In this document: one piece after another, positions 27,130-40,494 of the stretch
How positions within the stretch are numbered: the stretch's first letter is position 1
Layout: each line of letters begins with the position of its first letter
Assembly (NCBI GenBank): GCA_008360955.1
Contig: LUCM01006436.1
Span: 61,869-125,868 of the forward strand
DNA: 64,000 nucleotides
Direction of reading: 5' to 3'
Source: Fasciolopsis buskii
Taxonomy: Eukaryota; Platyhelminthes; Trematoda; Plagiorchiida; Fasciolidae
Notes under the pieces: generated by a model
Database searches by the model: none
What the model saw: only the letters and a program-made list of their open reading frames with translations
Told to the model about the DNA's origin: nothing
Position numbers and translations under genes: made by a program

Positions 27130-27190
27130 GGGATTGGGTATTCGAACAAGGTTCGAACCCATTAACCGGCACTCTAGTACTAGTGTTTCT
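27130..27190. mobile_element. B-box-like repeat fragment
   Basis: GGTTCGAACCC at 27150-27160 is nearly palindromic and fits a polymerase III B box on either strand. No good A box was found. It may be a tRNA-derived remnant. Confidence 0.2.
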
Positions 27191-29121
27191 TGATCGATTT
27201 TGTTGAGGAGACTAACGCTATCAGAGTGCCACCAAAGCCGGTGATGGCGGGATGCAATTCACATTTCTCTGACTTGTGTAAGAGTCGTGACCTTATTCAC
27301 GGACAGACCACAGTGGCCATGTTAGTCACACTACTGAAGGAATGTTTGTCAAACAAAAATCCATCACTTCGTCTAAACCGCCTAGTTGTTTCGTGGTGGC
27401 ATAATCGGTATGAATCCGTAACAGTCGAGGGTAATAAATCTCATAATGATCATTACGGAGCCTGGGGGCACAGGGATAATATACACCACCGTACTCGATG
27501 TATTGTATTCATACCGAGACCAAACACTTTTAAAGTGAGGCAGTTCCCTGTGTAGTATTTTACTGTCTTAAAAATGTTTAAGACGGAATGAGATGAGAAA
27601 TATGAAAGGGTAGAACTCACGGGTAGTAAATACAATTTGTAACATCACATGGTAACTGTAGACAAGAACGTATTTATCTCTTTGACTGAACGTTAAGTAG
27701 TCTTCAACCGGGACTGCTTTACAGAATGGATGGAAACATGTCGATTTTTGGTTAAATTTTTGGACGAATTATCCAATAAAAGTTATACAATAATTCACTT
27801 TTGTCTGCTCAAATGTTGGTTGATAATTCGTGGCACAAATCTCTCCCACTGCTAAAGAGTACAAGTGAGTTTGGTCACTCCATCTGACTTTTATAATTTC
27901 ACTGATTGAAAATGCAATAAGGCCCATTTCAGTAACTGTATACGGGACAAATAATCGATTTACTCCATACTGACGACACGCTCGCACCTATGAACGAGAA
28001 TGACTCAATGTCCACAGTACGGAAGAAAATACAAAGTGTTGCACATATTTTCGGAGCTGTAAGGTAGCCAGCAAATTGCTTCCGGGTTCCCAACTCCCCG
28101 CTTGTGGGTAGCCACCACGAATACTCGAACCATTAAACCAAAACAGACCAGTCAAACGATCCGCGCATTCTATCCTGACGGATATAAGCTTTCCAATTTG
28201 TTGTTCCAAGTGTTTTTGTTACGCAAGTAACCCGATTCTCGTTTAGGCAGTCAACTAAAGACAGGGGGAGTAGATGTTTGACGAATATTTACATGATTAG
28301 TGGCTAGATTTCCATCAGTTCGTAAGAATCCATGTTAAATTTGGACTTTTACAGTGCTATCTAGCCATCATGTGTCAAATTTGGGCTTTTTGCTTAGCAG
28401 GCCTGTGAATAGGGCGAATAAAGTTGGATAAAATGGAGACATTTGGGTGAAGTTAAGCAGAAACTTGGTGCTTCGTATCACCCAGTTTTCTGAATAATAT
28501 TTGTCAATCACTACAATTACCAAATCAAATAAAATTATTGATTTCATAAAAATTACAACCTATGAAACAATATTTGTATAGTTTGGACAATACTCTATTT
28601 TTATTAGAGCAGCCCTGTTATTTTGACGGCCAAAAAATGCCTTGGGGGATGAAATCGTTCAATTCTGGTGCTCGGTTGCAATATATTTAAGTGGTAAAAA
28701 ATTGACAGTCTGACCGAACGTCGATTTGTGCGTGCAGTTTTGTTGTGTCGTTGACAAGTGAATGAATTTAAAATTACTTTTGTGCTTCGTTCATTTTAGG
28801 CAACGGTAACTGTTGGGTAACACGTTTGCAAAACGCCCTTTCAGCAGGATTTAACAAAACCGAACAGTCCAACGGATTTACCGGGAAGTAGTCTATCTCG
28901 CTACTTCCCTTCGGGTTAGTTTGTCAAGACCGAGGCAGGTACCATTAACACACGTTTCGATGAAACCATTTACAACAAATGTTCCTCGCCTACATGGCAC
29001 AATGATGTTTCTTTCCCGAATTGCGCAGCTAAGCGCATTTATGCGCAAGAGAGACATGCAGTAAGTGCTAGTCGAGGGATTTGTTAAGTTGAGAAGCACG
29101 TCACGTAATGTACGTGCATGC

Positions 29122-29148
29122 GTGTGTGTGTGTGTGTGCATGTGTGTG
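29122..29148. repeat. (GT)n microsatellite
   Basis: About eight GT units, then CA and four more TG units, within intron 1. Confidence 0.85.
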
Positions 29149-32100
29149 AAGCAAGGAACTTTTTCCGGGTTCTGAAATTGCTAAATTGACTGATGGAAAA
29201 GAAATTAAAGAAAATTAATGATTTGGGTTACCGGTTTTGCCTTACCCAATTGTGAAAGATTAGAGTGGCCAGGCGTTAAGCCTTCGTTGATCAGGTGGTT
29301 TGTTTGGCAGCATTTACTAGGGAGCAAAAGAACAATCTTGGTAACTAGCGCTTTTCCCATCAGGATAATTTGGCTCCCTGTGGTCAGATTCTCGAAATCT
29401 TCGGACAATGTATGTCTTGCCAGATCCTAAATCACCACCAATGAGGTTTCAAGTGGACCGTAATCTTAAAATTTTGATTGTAAAGGAACGCTTTCCGTAA
29501 CAGTAGCAAAATCCTTTTGGACTCTGAAAACAACCTATCTATTTTCAAAGTAGTTCCGCATGACTGTTCACAGTTCAAAGGATCAAGCTTTGCGAACTTA
29601 GATGACAATGTTTGTTCTAAAGTACAACCATTCCAGTTTAACCCACGGCCATTTTAAGTGAAAACTATAGAAAATCCATATTCATAACTTTTCACAAGGA
29701 ATAAACGTGACGTTCGAGTCCCGATCCCTTATCGATTTTATGATTGTGTTACACACCATAAGTTATCTATAGATGCACTGAAAATTTGTAGATTCCCCGA
29801 TAGAAGGTATCAACTTGATTTCAACGAATCGAAAACACTTGTTCAAAGGAATTTCCGTTATTTTTGACAAAAGCTGAAAAATGGGCTATTAAATTGATTT
29901 AGTCCACGACCAAATCTGTCCATCTGGCGTGGATTTGTGCAACACCATAGCATGCTTTGCACGAATAAAGATACATAACTTAAGGTTGATGATAGCCAGA
30001 TGCCATTGATGATTTTACATGTTGATGTAGGGCGTTTCAGTTCTGAATTCACTGACAGTCATCGTATTGAAACACCGTATTCAAGTCCAAGCTCTAACTG
30101 TTTAAATGAGTACAACATGAGTCCCCTTTCATCCCCATATGTCAAAATACTTTCTGATTTTGCAACAAAGTAGAACAATAACCCACATCACATTAAGGAC
30201 TCACTGCAAGGCATGAATAAGCACTGCCTCAGCGATCTCCCAAACCGTTTTCAGAAATTATGAGAATTGCATCACTACACACCACCACCACCGCGGACGA
30301 GCAGTCATCGGAAAAATTCCAGTAACTACGATCAACCTGAACAGCTTTTTCTTCCTTAGCTTCCGTTCGGGTCTCCTAAGCTTGTGTCTTCCACCCACCC
30401 TTTTTTAGTGCATTTAGTTAGGGGAGTTCTACTTCGTGCTATGTATTGACAATGCAAACAACTGGCGTTAGCATAGTTTGCAATGGAACACTACATCGGT
30501 TGTGGCGAGATTTTAAAATCCTACACTTGTAGCTCCCTCAGACCAGTAGTTACGCGTAACCGAAAACGAGTATTGTGCTACACTGAGACAATGAGTTTTG
30601 ATTATCTGTCACCGTGTAATATCTGCACGAGGCTGCCTTTAAATTCCTAGTGGTGGAGGTCTTGGCTCATGGCAATAGCAAAGCTCTTGAACGATAAACT
30701 ATGCCTACAAAACCACTGACAGAGCTCGCTAGATGACATCTGGTCATGAATGGCCTCCGTATCAGTCACGTAGTACTCAGTAAATCACAGAAATCCAGTT
30801 TCTCGATTCAGTACATTGCAATTCCGCTAACAAGCTGACCGTTGAAATTTTTGGCCAGCAAAACACTGAGGGCTAAAAAGAATTTTCGAAACGATCACGT
30901 AAATAGAAGCAAGGGAAAAATTAATTTCTTTGAGCTGCACTTTGAGACTTTTATTTAGGGTCACAGGAACTGACGTTGTCAACTAGGATACAAAGTTTCT
31001 CTCGCCAATTTTCTGAATCTCATAGCACTTAAAATATATTAAAAAATTCTCACCGAATAGTATGGATTTCTTTGCAGACTCTTCTTATTTTATGTGGTTG
31101 TAGGCTTTTGTAGACGGCGTTGAACAGAAACGGGTTGGATTGTCGGAGACAACTGATCCGCCCTCAGGAGAAATGAAGTTATAACGCAATAGGGTGAATT
31201 CGTGTGTCTCTTTAGACAGGTCTTCCAATTATCTCAGTTTGCACTCATTATTCCCAATAGGCTCCCTTTTTCGACAGCGGCTCATATTTTGACGAATATT
31301 CTGTTGACAGATGCATAATCTAATGTGACTTGTAGTGTGCTTGCAGAATGGGCATTTTTTTAACAATAAATTCCTCAAAAATGTTTCGCACCTCCAGTAG
31401 GTTCATTTTGCCAGGACTGAAATTAGAGGGGCCTTTTCAACGAATCAAAATGGGTTATAAACAGTGGAAATTTTCTCGTCGTGAAAACCGAGCTAGCCGC
31501 CACAGTTTGAAAGAATGGTAATACATACAGTGATTTCCCCCAAAAATCTGCATAGTGCTATCTGCCAGAGTTTAGTACACGTGTTATCTTTAACCGGACA
31601 CTTTTTGCCAGGCTGGATACAAGTCTGGTGAAAGCAAGCCTAGGTTTGAGAAAAACACCTCGGCCTAATTCTGGACGTAATCCAAAATAGGTTAGATATA
31701 CAGACGTGAAAATTTACTAGGCTACCTAAATTAAGGATGGTAAAGTTTAAATTGCAAAATATTTTGGCCCATGGGATAGAAATAATTTCATTCAGAACAA
31801 CCAAATTTTACTGGAGATCCGTCGCTAGTTCATCGATTACCATTGTTTATCAATGCGACACTTCTTGCAATCCATCCGGCCAACGTTTGTGAATAAATCT
31901 CATTTTGTTTTCCCCAAGTGGAACATAATACATTAGGTTTAAGATCCATCGATCGGAAATCGGCTAAATTTCTGCCGCATCTGCTCGTTGATCAACACCA
32001 AAGCTTGCGACTTTGTGTCGAGGATCTCGGTCACTTTCTTTGGAATAACGTCAATATAAAGTGAAATATTTTGGGCTTTCCGCCATCGCAAACCGGCAGA

Positions 32101-33319
32101 GAAGGAGTTCTTGTGACACATTTTGTCCGAGATCCGAAATCATCTGTGTATCTAGGCGTTCAAATTGCATATTTTCAGTCCCAAGTCATTTAGGTAAACC
32201 GTGAAAAATGCAAATAACTCGTTCGAGGAAGTGAATTTTCTGCCTTTGTCAAAAAATTTAGTACTCATGGATCCGGCGTTTGGGACGACTTTCTCACTGA
32301 CAGACTGTTGTTTTACTTTCAAAAATAAGTCAGGAAAGCTTTGTATATCCTGGTGCGTGTTAGACAATGATTTCCGTTGGAATCAGTCGTTGAAGTCAGT
32401 TGTTGTGGCCAGAAGTTTGCTGTGTTGAGTCCTTACCTACAGCTAAGATTTATTTGTGCAACGTGTTACTCATAATGAAGTTGTAGAAATTCGGACTGTT
32501 GTGGTAGTTTGTGAGTAGACAAGAAGTCGGAAGTATTTATGCGAGTGACAGTCTTCTCTTCAATGGGTTGATTTTTAATAAAAAATAATAAAATTCCTCA
32601 TGGCCACGAAAAGAATGGACATGAAGTAATTTTGTTGCATCGTCGTTCACACTGATAACGAACATTGGGAAAATGAGATGATGCAAATAATGTATAAACG
32701 GAATAAAATCGTTCATTTTCAATAACACCATTTCGAAGCCGGCTTTTAAAGTCTTTACAACTATGCAACGTTTCCCAATATTACAAGGTAACAACAGACA
32801 ATTCGACTGAACTGATCAAGTTGTGCACCTAATGGAAAGGAAGTCTTCGATCAAAACTCTGACTCGCGTTCCCCATTTGTGCGTTTAGGCAATCCATTCT
32901 GAACAACTTTTATGCCCTACTACACATTATCAATAAAAACTGTAGCTAGGAGAACATTCTTAGCGGAACGGTATTGTCTATCATTTAGCTTGTAAATTCC
33001 CTGACGAATGAATGCTTGTGAATGAGATTATGCCCGAAAGGTATATCCCTATTCATGAACCTTCACAGTTCACTTGGACCAAGTAAGATAGCAGGTGGTG
33101 CACTCCGTGTGGCAGTCTACATCATCACTCTTTCGTTGATTTAGGTTGGTTAAAAAGCGCTCTCCGACTTGGCGATAAGCGTCCAGAACTGAATAACTTG
33201 TGATGCCAATGATTTCATTCTAGCTGTACTTTCTGTAACTGCTTTGGGTAAATCGGGTTATTGACTAACTTGTCGTTTACGTGTCTATTTTCTGCCCTTC
33301 TCACCTCGCTCTGCTGCAG

Positions 33320-34421
33320 ATCGGGCGTGTATATGCTACAGATCAAGATGCCGAATCCCCGAACAATTTGATACGATATGGTATGCGCCCGATTCCCGGT
33401 CCAATAGGACAGCTTGCCAAGATGCACCTAACGGTTAGCTCTGATGGTATAATTTATACACAACAGAATCAGCTCGATCGTGAACAAACACCGGTACTCA
33501 GCTTTGAAGTGGTTGCCACAGACGGCGGAAGACCACCCACATCCGCATTTGCCAACGTGCTTATTCGTGTACTGGATGTGAACGACAACAGTCCAGTTTG
33601 GCTATTCCCCAAACAGTACGGGTCCAGAACACTGGTGAACATATCACAACACTCCACAGTTGGATACCAACTAGCCCAACTAAAGGCCATTGACCCGGAT
33701 GATGGCGTCAACGGAGAAGTCACTTATTCCATAGCTCATGGGAACGAGGAAGGTTATTTTGAAGTTGATCCTATGAATGGTGCCTTGTATCTAGCCAAAT
33801 CTCTCCATCATTTTATGCAAAATGAGACGAAATCCGGACATCACATGAACACTGGGTACCGCGGGAACAAGAGTCACATTTCAGGCATTAAAAAAGGTGA
33901 TGCAGACAGTATCACAAAGAAACAGTTCTATCAGCACAGACTGGTACTCAAAGCCTCTGATCGGGGAGAACCACGAAGATCCAACACCACAGTTCTGGAT
34001 GTTTTGATTTTTGCTACCAACAAGGCCAGAATCCCGATGGAAGCGGATGGTATACATAGAGCTGAAGATGGACGACAAGGTTCCGCGTCAGCCTACGAAT
34101 TCGGTCGTATTCTCGACCAAGATCTAGTTATTATGGTCGTTCTAATTGCGCTGACCTCGATTATCTCTGTTATTTTGATTTTGGCTATCTGTCTAATTCG
34201 TTGTCGGCAGCTTGCCGGGTCACGAAGGGCTGAAAGGTCTAACCAGTGCGGCCAAGGTTTTTTTCCCACGACTCAAAAGAAAACCGTTCCAGAGCGTAGA
34301 AGAGCATGGTGGGATCCGCCCTTAACATTTATACAACGCCGACGCAAACGTCCATCATTGTCGGAGGGCGCGGATGTCTGTCAGAAAAATTCCATCGATG
34401 ACCAGGTGCTATCTTCCGCAG
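33320..34421 (+). CDS. protocadherin, coding exon 2 (rest of EC6, EC7, transmembrane helix, basic tail)
   Basis: Encodes residues 801-1167 plus the first base of codon 1168. The acceptor ends at 33319 in a C/T-rich run; the frame joins exon 1 in phase 0. EC6 is complete and canonical: ATDQD, LDRE (852-855), ATDGGRPP and DVNDNSP (886-892). EC7 runs from about 895 to 1033, with IDPDDGVNG (924-932) and ASDRGEP (1012-1018) but no DRE and no closing DxNDN, as expected for the membrane-proximal repeat. It carries a long basic insertion. The membrane helix is about residues 1069-1093 (34124-34198). The inner side begins RCRQ and includes a polybasic run RRRKRP at 1140-1145 followed by serines 1146 and 1148. 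Several N-glycosylation sequons lie outside the membrane (for example N907, N968, N983, N1022). The donor GTACGT at 34422 leaves phase 1. A weaker GTGCTA lies at 34406. Confidence 0.95.
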
Positions 34422-36881
34422 GTACGTTTATAGTATCATGAAATGTTAAACAACAGTAATTTTTATGAACCCACGGGCCTCGTCTGTTGGTCACAGAACA
34501 ATAAGCTGCAATGAAATAAACAAATTAAAATGATGGCAATTCTGGTACTTGCGGAGCACATGTGTTCGTTCTTCGTGTGCATGCGAAAGCCGTTAATCAG
34601 GGCTAACTTTGTCTGTATTTTTCTGGTTAACAGGTCTAAGCCTTTGGACGCTGAGGAAATAAGTTGAGACATAGAAACCTTGGGGTTCAAACACGAAGGC
34701 AGATATCGTCGAACTCTGCATGAAGTCTGACTAGTGATTTACAATATTCAATGGAAGGATATCTGTCAGCTTTTGAGTGAAAACTATGCATACAAATTGT
34801 TCTAAAATGGTTAGTGTTTTGGAATAGCCGTTTGCCAAACCGCGCATTTGTAACCATAGGAACGAAAATTAAGGTGATTCCTGGGATGTCACATTATTCC
34901 ACAGGAACAAACCTTTTGAAAATCCTACCACAGACTGAAAAAATTACCACAAATCACAAAGTGGACAGTGCTGTGTCGTCACTCCAAGTCTGCATCATGG
35001 CAACGGATTCCGAGAGGGTAAACGGAAATGCACCATCCGTGAGCCTATACATAACATATAAAGTATATATATGACATGTGCGTAAGAGAAAATAGCCAAG
35101 CAATTTCAGTGTGATGCACTCACACTTTAGTTCATTACAGTACCAATCAGAAAGCAATGCACAAACTCTTGCTGTTATCTGGTGGTTTGGGAGAGAATCT
35201 AAGTGTCAGTAAAACGGAATGCACTTTGCCACTGTTGGCCTGGGTCGTTCTGCAACAGATTCCTTACATAAACTAAGAGTAACAGTTTTTAGTGGCAAAA
35301 CCAACGAAACCAAGTAAATTTAACAGTGTCTAAAATGATTGATTGGAGATTCAATTTGCAAATTTGCCTGCCTTTTGTCACCCCATTCTGGAATATAATC
35401 CTGGTTCCTATTGGTTTAGCTGAAAGGTTGTCTGCTGGAATCGTCTTCAACGTATATAAAGGCAAATCTTTCCAGTGTCAATTTTTCTCCTTATTTGGGC
35501 TAGTACTCAGCAACGAAACAACTATACCAAAGACCAATCAAGCAATAAGGAAAAACAAATGCAACCTTCGTGAACAAGCTAACACATACAGGAGTGCCAT
35601 TTGACCGATCGGAGTAGTGATGTAGAAAATAACTACCGTGTTCCAATGCTTGCGAGGCGCCTGTCCAAATAAATATTCACAGTGGTTATGGTATAAAGAT
35701 CAAGGAAGCGGTTTCACGCTAGATAAGTGAAACAGGTTATCAAGGATTCACCACCACCCCAGAAAAACAATTGCTGCGTGCCAATCACAATCTCAGTTAT
35801 CACAATTAAGCATGGTTTATTATTATTTTTAGGACTGTTTTTGAACGATAGAAAATTTGATATTTTGGAGTTTATTGGCAAAATTCAACTCTCCGGACCA
35901 GGATCCTTGGAGATTTGTGGAACTCACTCAAGAAAAAGTGTAACAAAACGATCTCGTGCCGCAAGACCATCAAGGAACAATCTTCCCAACGAACACCTAG
36001 TCTGAAATCACATATAGAATAACCAACCTGGTTCCAATCCAGTACGTTGGGCAACCGATCATTTTTGATTAGGGCAAACAAGTGCATAAATAGACGTTCA
36101 CCAAGAGCAAGACGAAAACAGTCATGAGTATGTAATTTGGATTTCTATGTGACGATAATTATCATCCTTGTTTCGGGGAGCGGCGATGATTGTAAAAAAC
36201 GTACTAGCAGTTACAGACATACGAGCAGTTTAAGGTTGTGATATGCTGACAAAGAATTTGTGTCTAAAATTCCATCCTGACACGGTGAGAAATATTTGCC
36301 AACATTGCGGCAGAACACATTCAGGCGGCATGTCATCATCCAACACGCCTTGGGACTACTGCGACTGTTATTGTTCCTGGACCAACTTGGATACAAACAA
36401 CTATTGGGTCAACGGTGACAACAAGCAAGGGAGTAGACAAAAAAGAAAAACTTGCTTTTAGTTGGGAATAGTCTAGAATGGCAACAATGACCCAATTGAT
36501 TCTCATAAAGTATCGTTTCGGACTGTAGTAACGAATCGTAACTGACAGAAATCGGATAGTTGGAAAGTGTTTTTTTCTACCCAGTGTTAAATAGTCCCTG
36601 CTTTTCGCACTCTAGGTGCCGTTCTGGGAGGAACAGAAAATAAAGCTCCTAAATTTGATCTTATTTATTTTCTCCTCTTAGTTTTGATTTATGCACTAAA
36701 TTGTCTAGATGGTAAATGACACAGGTTTTGTTTCTGGGATCCACACGGCTAGTGTACACTGATTTATGTAAGCATTTCAATGAAAACACGTTCCGTCACT
36801 CTTCGATCCACGCAACTTCATCGTCCGAATGATGGTAGATTGACCAGCGTCACCCCTACACCTTCCTTATCCATCTCTTAG

Positions 36882-37211
36882 GAACTGATGAGGTGATGTC
36901 AACCACAAAAGCGACAGCATTGAATGAGATTCCGGCGGGAATTTTTCCAGTCTCTTCCAGCCTTCAACTTTGTACCGCGCGGATGCCTAGCCATCTGCCC
37001 AAAAATAACTATGCACATCGTCAGGAGTGCAGATGTGCGTGCACTTACAAGAGTTTTTACCGGTCTGTTAGTAATGCACGGCACGTTTATCCGTGCGGGC
37101 GCACAGTACATTTGCCAACTTCCTCATCCACTGCCACATCATTGGTCCTCTTATTTTCTGACGGTCAAATGGCCCCGAAATTTCCAGTCGGTTCTCATCT
37201 TGATCAGTGGG
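36882..37211 (+). CDS. candidate cassette exon for the protocadherin cytoplasmic tail
   Basis: This segment is preceded by a strong acceptor (pyrimidine-rich ccttccttatccatctcttag, AG at 36880-36881). Entered in phase 1, the phase in which exon 2 ends, it stays open from there to a TAA at 37358. A GTAGGC donor at 37212 would close it after 330 bases, again in phase 1, so including or skipping it would keep the frame into exon 3. It would add 110 residues beginning GTDEVMSTTKATALNEIP, serine/threonine- and cysteine-rich, with no motif I recognise. If the donor is not used, the frame ends at 37360 and gives an alternative C-terminus. G+C is clearly above the intron background. Two other frames are also open here, so coding status rests on the splice signals and phase. 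Confidence 0.4.
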
Positions 37212-38010
37212 GTAGGCAGTCTTTTGATCTGCCCAGCAACCATGTTCTATGCTTGAAACAAACCACAAACCAAACCTTTGACACGATTTCAATTCGGTTG
37301 ATTGGAATCAACTTTTGTTGGTCAGTTCGATGTTGGTTTCTGTCTGTTCTTTGCTTGTAAACATCGTCAATTCTTCTGGCAACTCACTCTCACTTGTGGT
37401 TGTTCCTCAGATAACTAAAACAAGGCCACTTAGACCGGAAAACTGTTCCCATCGCCCTACAAGAAGACGCTTGTGAATCCCTTTACTGGATCGTGCGTGC
37501 GTGTGTTTGAGCATAACTGGAACCCTAGGTAGACTGAAAACTCAGCGACTGAAAGTTAAAATTTAATTTTGAGATGCAATCCATTTTACTAGATTGGCTT
37601 TATAATTGTTGTTTATTGTGGTCATTGGTTGAAATCTGCATATTTTCACCTAAACGCATTTCTCAGTCTGGAGTCAATCAGGTTCAACAGTTTTTTCCAC
37701 ATGTTCACTTTCTTGCAGCAGCTTTCCAACTCTCTCATTTGCGTGCACACCAGAGTGCCTACTGGTATTATTTCATCTGCGTGCATGCGTCTGTGTTCTC
37801 AAGCCGGCGTTTCTTACTTGCCTAAACTTTGATGTGCTCTGAAGACTGCGCACATCCACATTTGTGTTTCATTATCGACGAGCGCTTTCTACGTCAAATC
37901 AAATTGACTGAGGTTGTCAATCAACAACAACATTGTGGACACTTAGCAAATGTTATTTACGCAAACTTGGTGGCCATTTCCTAAACTGACTGAGTGACTG
38001 GCCGATTGAT

Positions 38011-38052
38011 TGATTGACTGACTGACTGACTGACTGACTCACTGGATGACTG
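38011..38052. repeat. (TGAC)n microsatellite
   Basis: Tandem TGAC units, with related TGAT units just before. Located in intron 2. Confidence 0.85.
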
Positions 38053-40416
38053 AAGGTTGTCCAAAACCAAAACAGTTCTTCGTTTTCGTCAGCAAATATT
38101 GTTTCTTGTGCAGCTGACATACGCGTGCTTCGCAAATCTGAGTGTGCTCGGCACAAGAGCAAAAGCGAGAAAGACCGAGAGATGGACAGCGGAGAGATAA
38201 TGCAGATGAAGACCATTGGGAGTGGTAAGAGAAGGCCATTCCTTGATACTGTCAGCGAAAATCAGACGAAAAGGGATACTGAAGGTCTCTGAGAAATGGT
38301 CACACTCGTATTCAATCGGGTCTACATTTCGAAAACCAGAAAAGTCGTGAAAATAGTCCAGATTTTGGGAGTTCAACAATTGGGGATTTGCTGACATGAC
38401 AGTGGCATGTTTCGTTGGCAATAATCGAAGGTCTACTGTTAACTAAAGAGTTTCTTTGTAAGGTTGGTTAAATTATGGTAAACGAAATCTGACTGGCTCT
38501 TTAGATCAAGTTCCCTGAACTACAAGCAATCAAGGTGAAAATACTGAGGAGGATCAACCCTAATGAGAGGCTCTATGGTTGATTATACATACATGTTTGT
38601 ATGCAGGTATGGTCGATTTTGAGGCGCTCCAAGAACTCACGTGCAATGAGGACAATTAAACAAGAGTGATCTTCGTTGTCGGAGAAAACTCGCATGATCA
38701 CAAAACGTTAATTCGTGATGGAATATGAAGAACTTGTCCACTTATTTTTAGAAAAGTCTTCGGAATAATCTTATTTGCGATTCATAGTTATTAACAAACT
38801 TTTGTCTTCGACAGAAGCTGCTACTTTATCGAATATTTTAATCATAACCAGTTCGCCATTTACAGATGAATTTGCCCGGATAGCAACTGCGATGTTGTGC
38901 GCTACCGATGGTTTACAAAGTCACTATTAATCGTAGGCAAATTTTTTGTCTGTGAGATGCCTTGGATTACACCAGAATTGACTTTGCATCAGCGGACCCA
39001 TGCGCTCTTGGTTGTTATCGCAACTGTGGAACAATGGACTGGAAATCAGGAAATCTTCTGGTGCCACATTGTAGGGTGGAGTGAACTGATTAAAAAGCCT
39101 TACTCAGTCTGAATTGTTGTACATAATTTTTCTAATCTAAACAAGACCACAATTTACAGTCTGAAGGCAAGAATCCATACTACACGAATTCAATCGCTCC
39201 CAAGAGTGACCACCAGAGCGTGTATGCTCCTGTTGAAATAGGAGGAGAGAAGTTTTTCGCGTCCTGAGGCGGGTTATTGCCAATCTCTTTTACATACCCA
39301 TCTCGACAAAGAAGAAAAACATTTAGTTGTTGTAACTGTCACCAGATATGCAATGTGACTAATAGTCTCTTAACGGAGGGAATGCAGTTATTCTGCCCAG
39401 CGCTCATTACTGCTAACCTCGTTAATTTGGCCACCGGTCAAATTTGCAACGGCACGCATTCCGTGAAGTGACACGTAAAACGCTTGCGAAATGAACTTTT
39501 CTACCTGGTATACCTCCGAAACGTTTAACCCACTTTACTTTTGCTATCCAAATGGTTCATCTATGCACGAATAGAATGAGAAAAGCCCTCATAACTGGTC
39601 AAAATAAAGTATGCTATGCACAAGGGAAGTTTGTCATTGCATTGATGGACATATCCAAACAGTTCTGTGGTAGTTAACAATAAACGACAGGGGTAGTTTG
39701 TTTGAAAGAAGCTCCATGTTGCAATCAACCAGAATTTGATGAGCACTTTATCTTGAATAGGGTGGTTTCCTTCGTACTTGACGTAAATCGGATGCAAACA
39801 AACGTAGTTCTAATTCACCTTTTATCTGTAAGTATGCAGCAAGCTGAATTATCTTTTTTCCAAGATTTGTTTTATCCACTGACGTGACAATTTAATGAAC
39901 TACCAGTAGTTGAGCCGTACGGTCGGAAAACATTAGACAATTTGGCGAAGGGGACAAAATTAATTTCGAGCTCCACTTGCTGGAAGTCAAATTAAAAAAA
40001 AACAGAACTAAACCGAGAGGCATTGCAGGATGCGCAGATTGCCAGTGTTCATTGGTCTTTTGTTTTTGGTAATAGATGCCTCAAACTGTTGCGAGCAATT
40101 CTCGCTTGGTTCTTCCTGGAGGGACTGTAATGCGCCGTGATTCACGCACATTTCCCAGCAGAATGCGGAGCATAGAACCTGGAGTAGGCTTTAAAGTAGA
40201 TTACTGCAGGGTGTAGGGCAAAATATTCACAAGACGCTGCGTGCGCGAATCTTTGCGAGAACAATACGTCTACCTATCTAGTTATCTGCATATCTCTATA
40301 TCCAAATAACAATATATTTGCCCACCCACCAATCTATCAATCAACCCACTCAATCTTATCTGTCTATCTTTACATCTATCTGCCTTTCAAACTATCAGCG
40401 GATCTATTTATTTATG

Positions 40417-40494
<78 letters not shown>
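40417..40494. repeat. (TATC)n microsatellite
   Basis: About 19 near-perfect TATC units, embedded in a wider T/C-rich, TATC-like zone from about 40270 to 40560. The long open frame across it, full of repeated SIYL, is an artefact of the tandem repeat. Likely length-polymorphic between individuals. Confidence 0.95.

Larger units (their letters stand above)
10967..33319 (+). other. intron 1 of the protocadherin gene (22,353 bases)
   Basis: The boundaries are a GTGAGT donor at 10967 and an acceptor ending ctgctgcag at 33319. Joining across them is phase 0/0 and restores EC6: EGQQAHHQ continues directly into IGRVYATDQD, a normal cadherin repeat start. The intron holds microsatellites, tRNA-like repeats and one copy of a dispersed repeat, listed separately. 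No nested gene is supported. Open frames inside are under 125 codons and lack domain signatures; the least dull are 19225-19548 and 18892-19113, both plus strand and neither with good evidence. Confidence 0.9.

Noticed and set aside
36243..36461. 72-codon cysteine- and tryptophan-containing frame before the cassette candidate
   Set aside because: A weak phase-1 acceptor and donor can be drawn (36324 and 36411) but both lack good context.
37985..38055. Regular short spacing considered as CRISPR or array
   Set aside because: Units are four bases with no spacers: a simple microsatellite in a eukaryotic intron.
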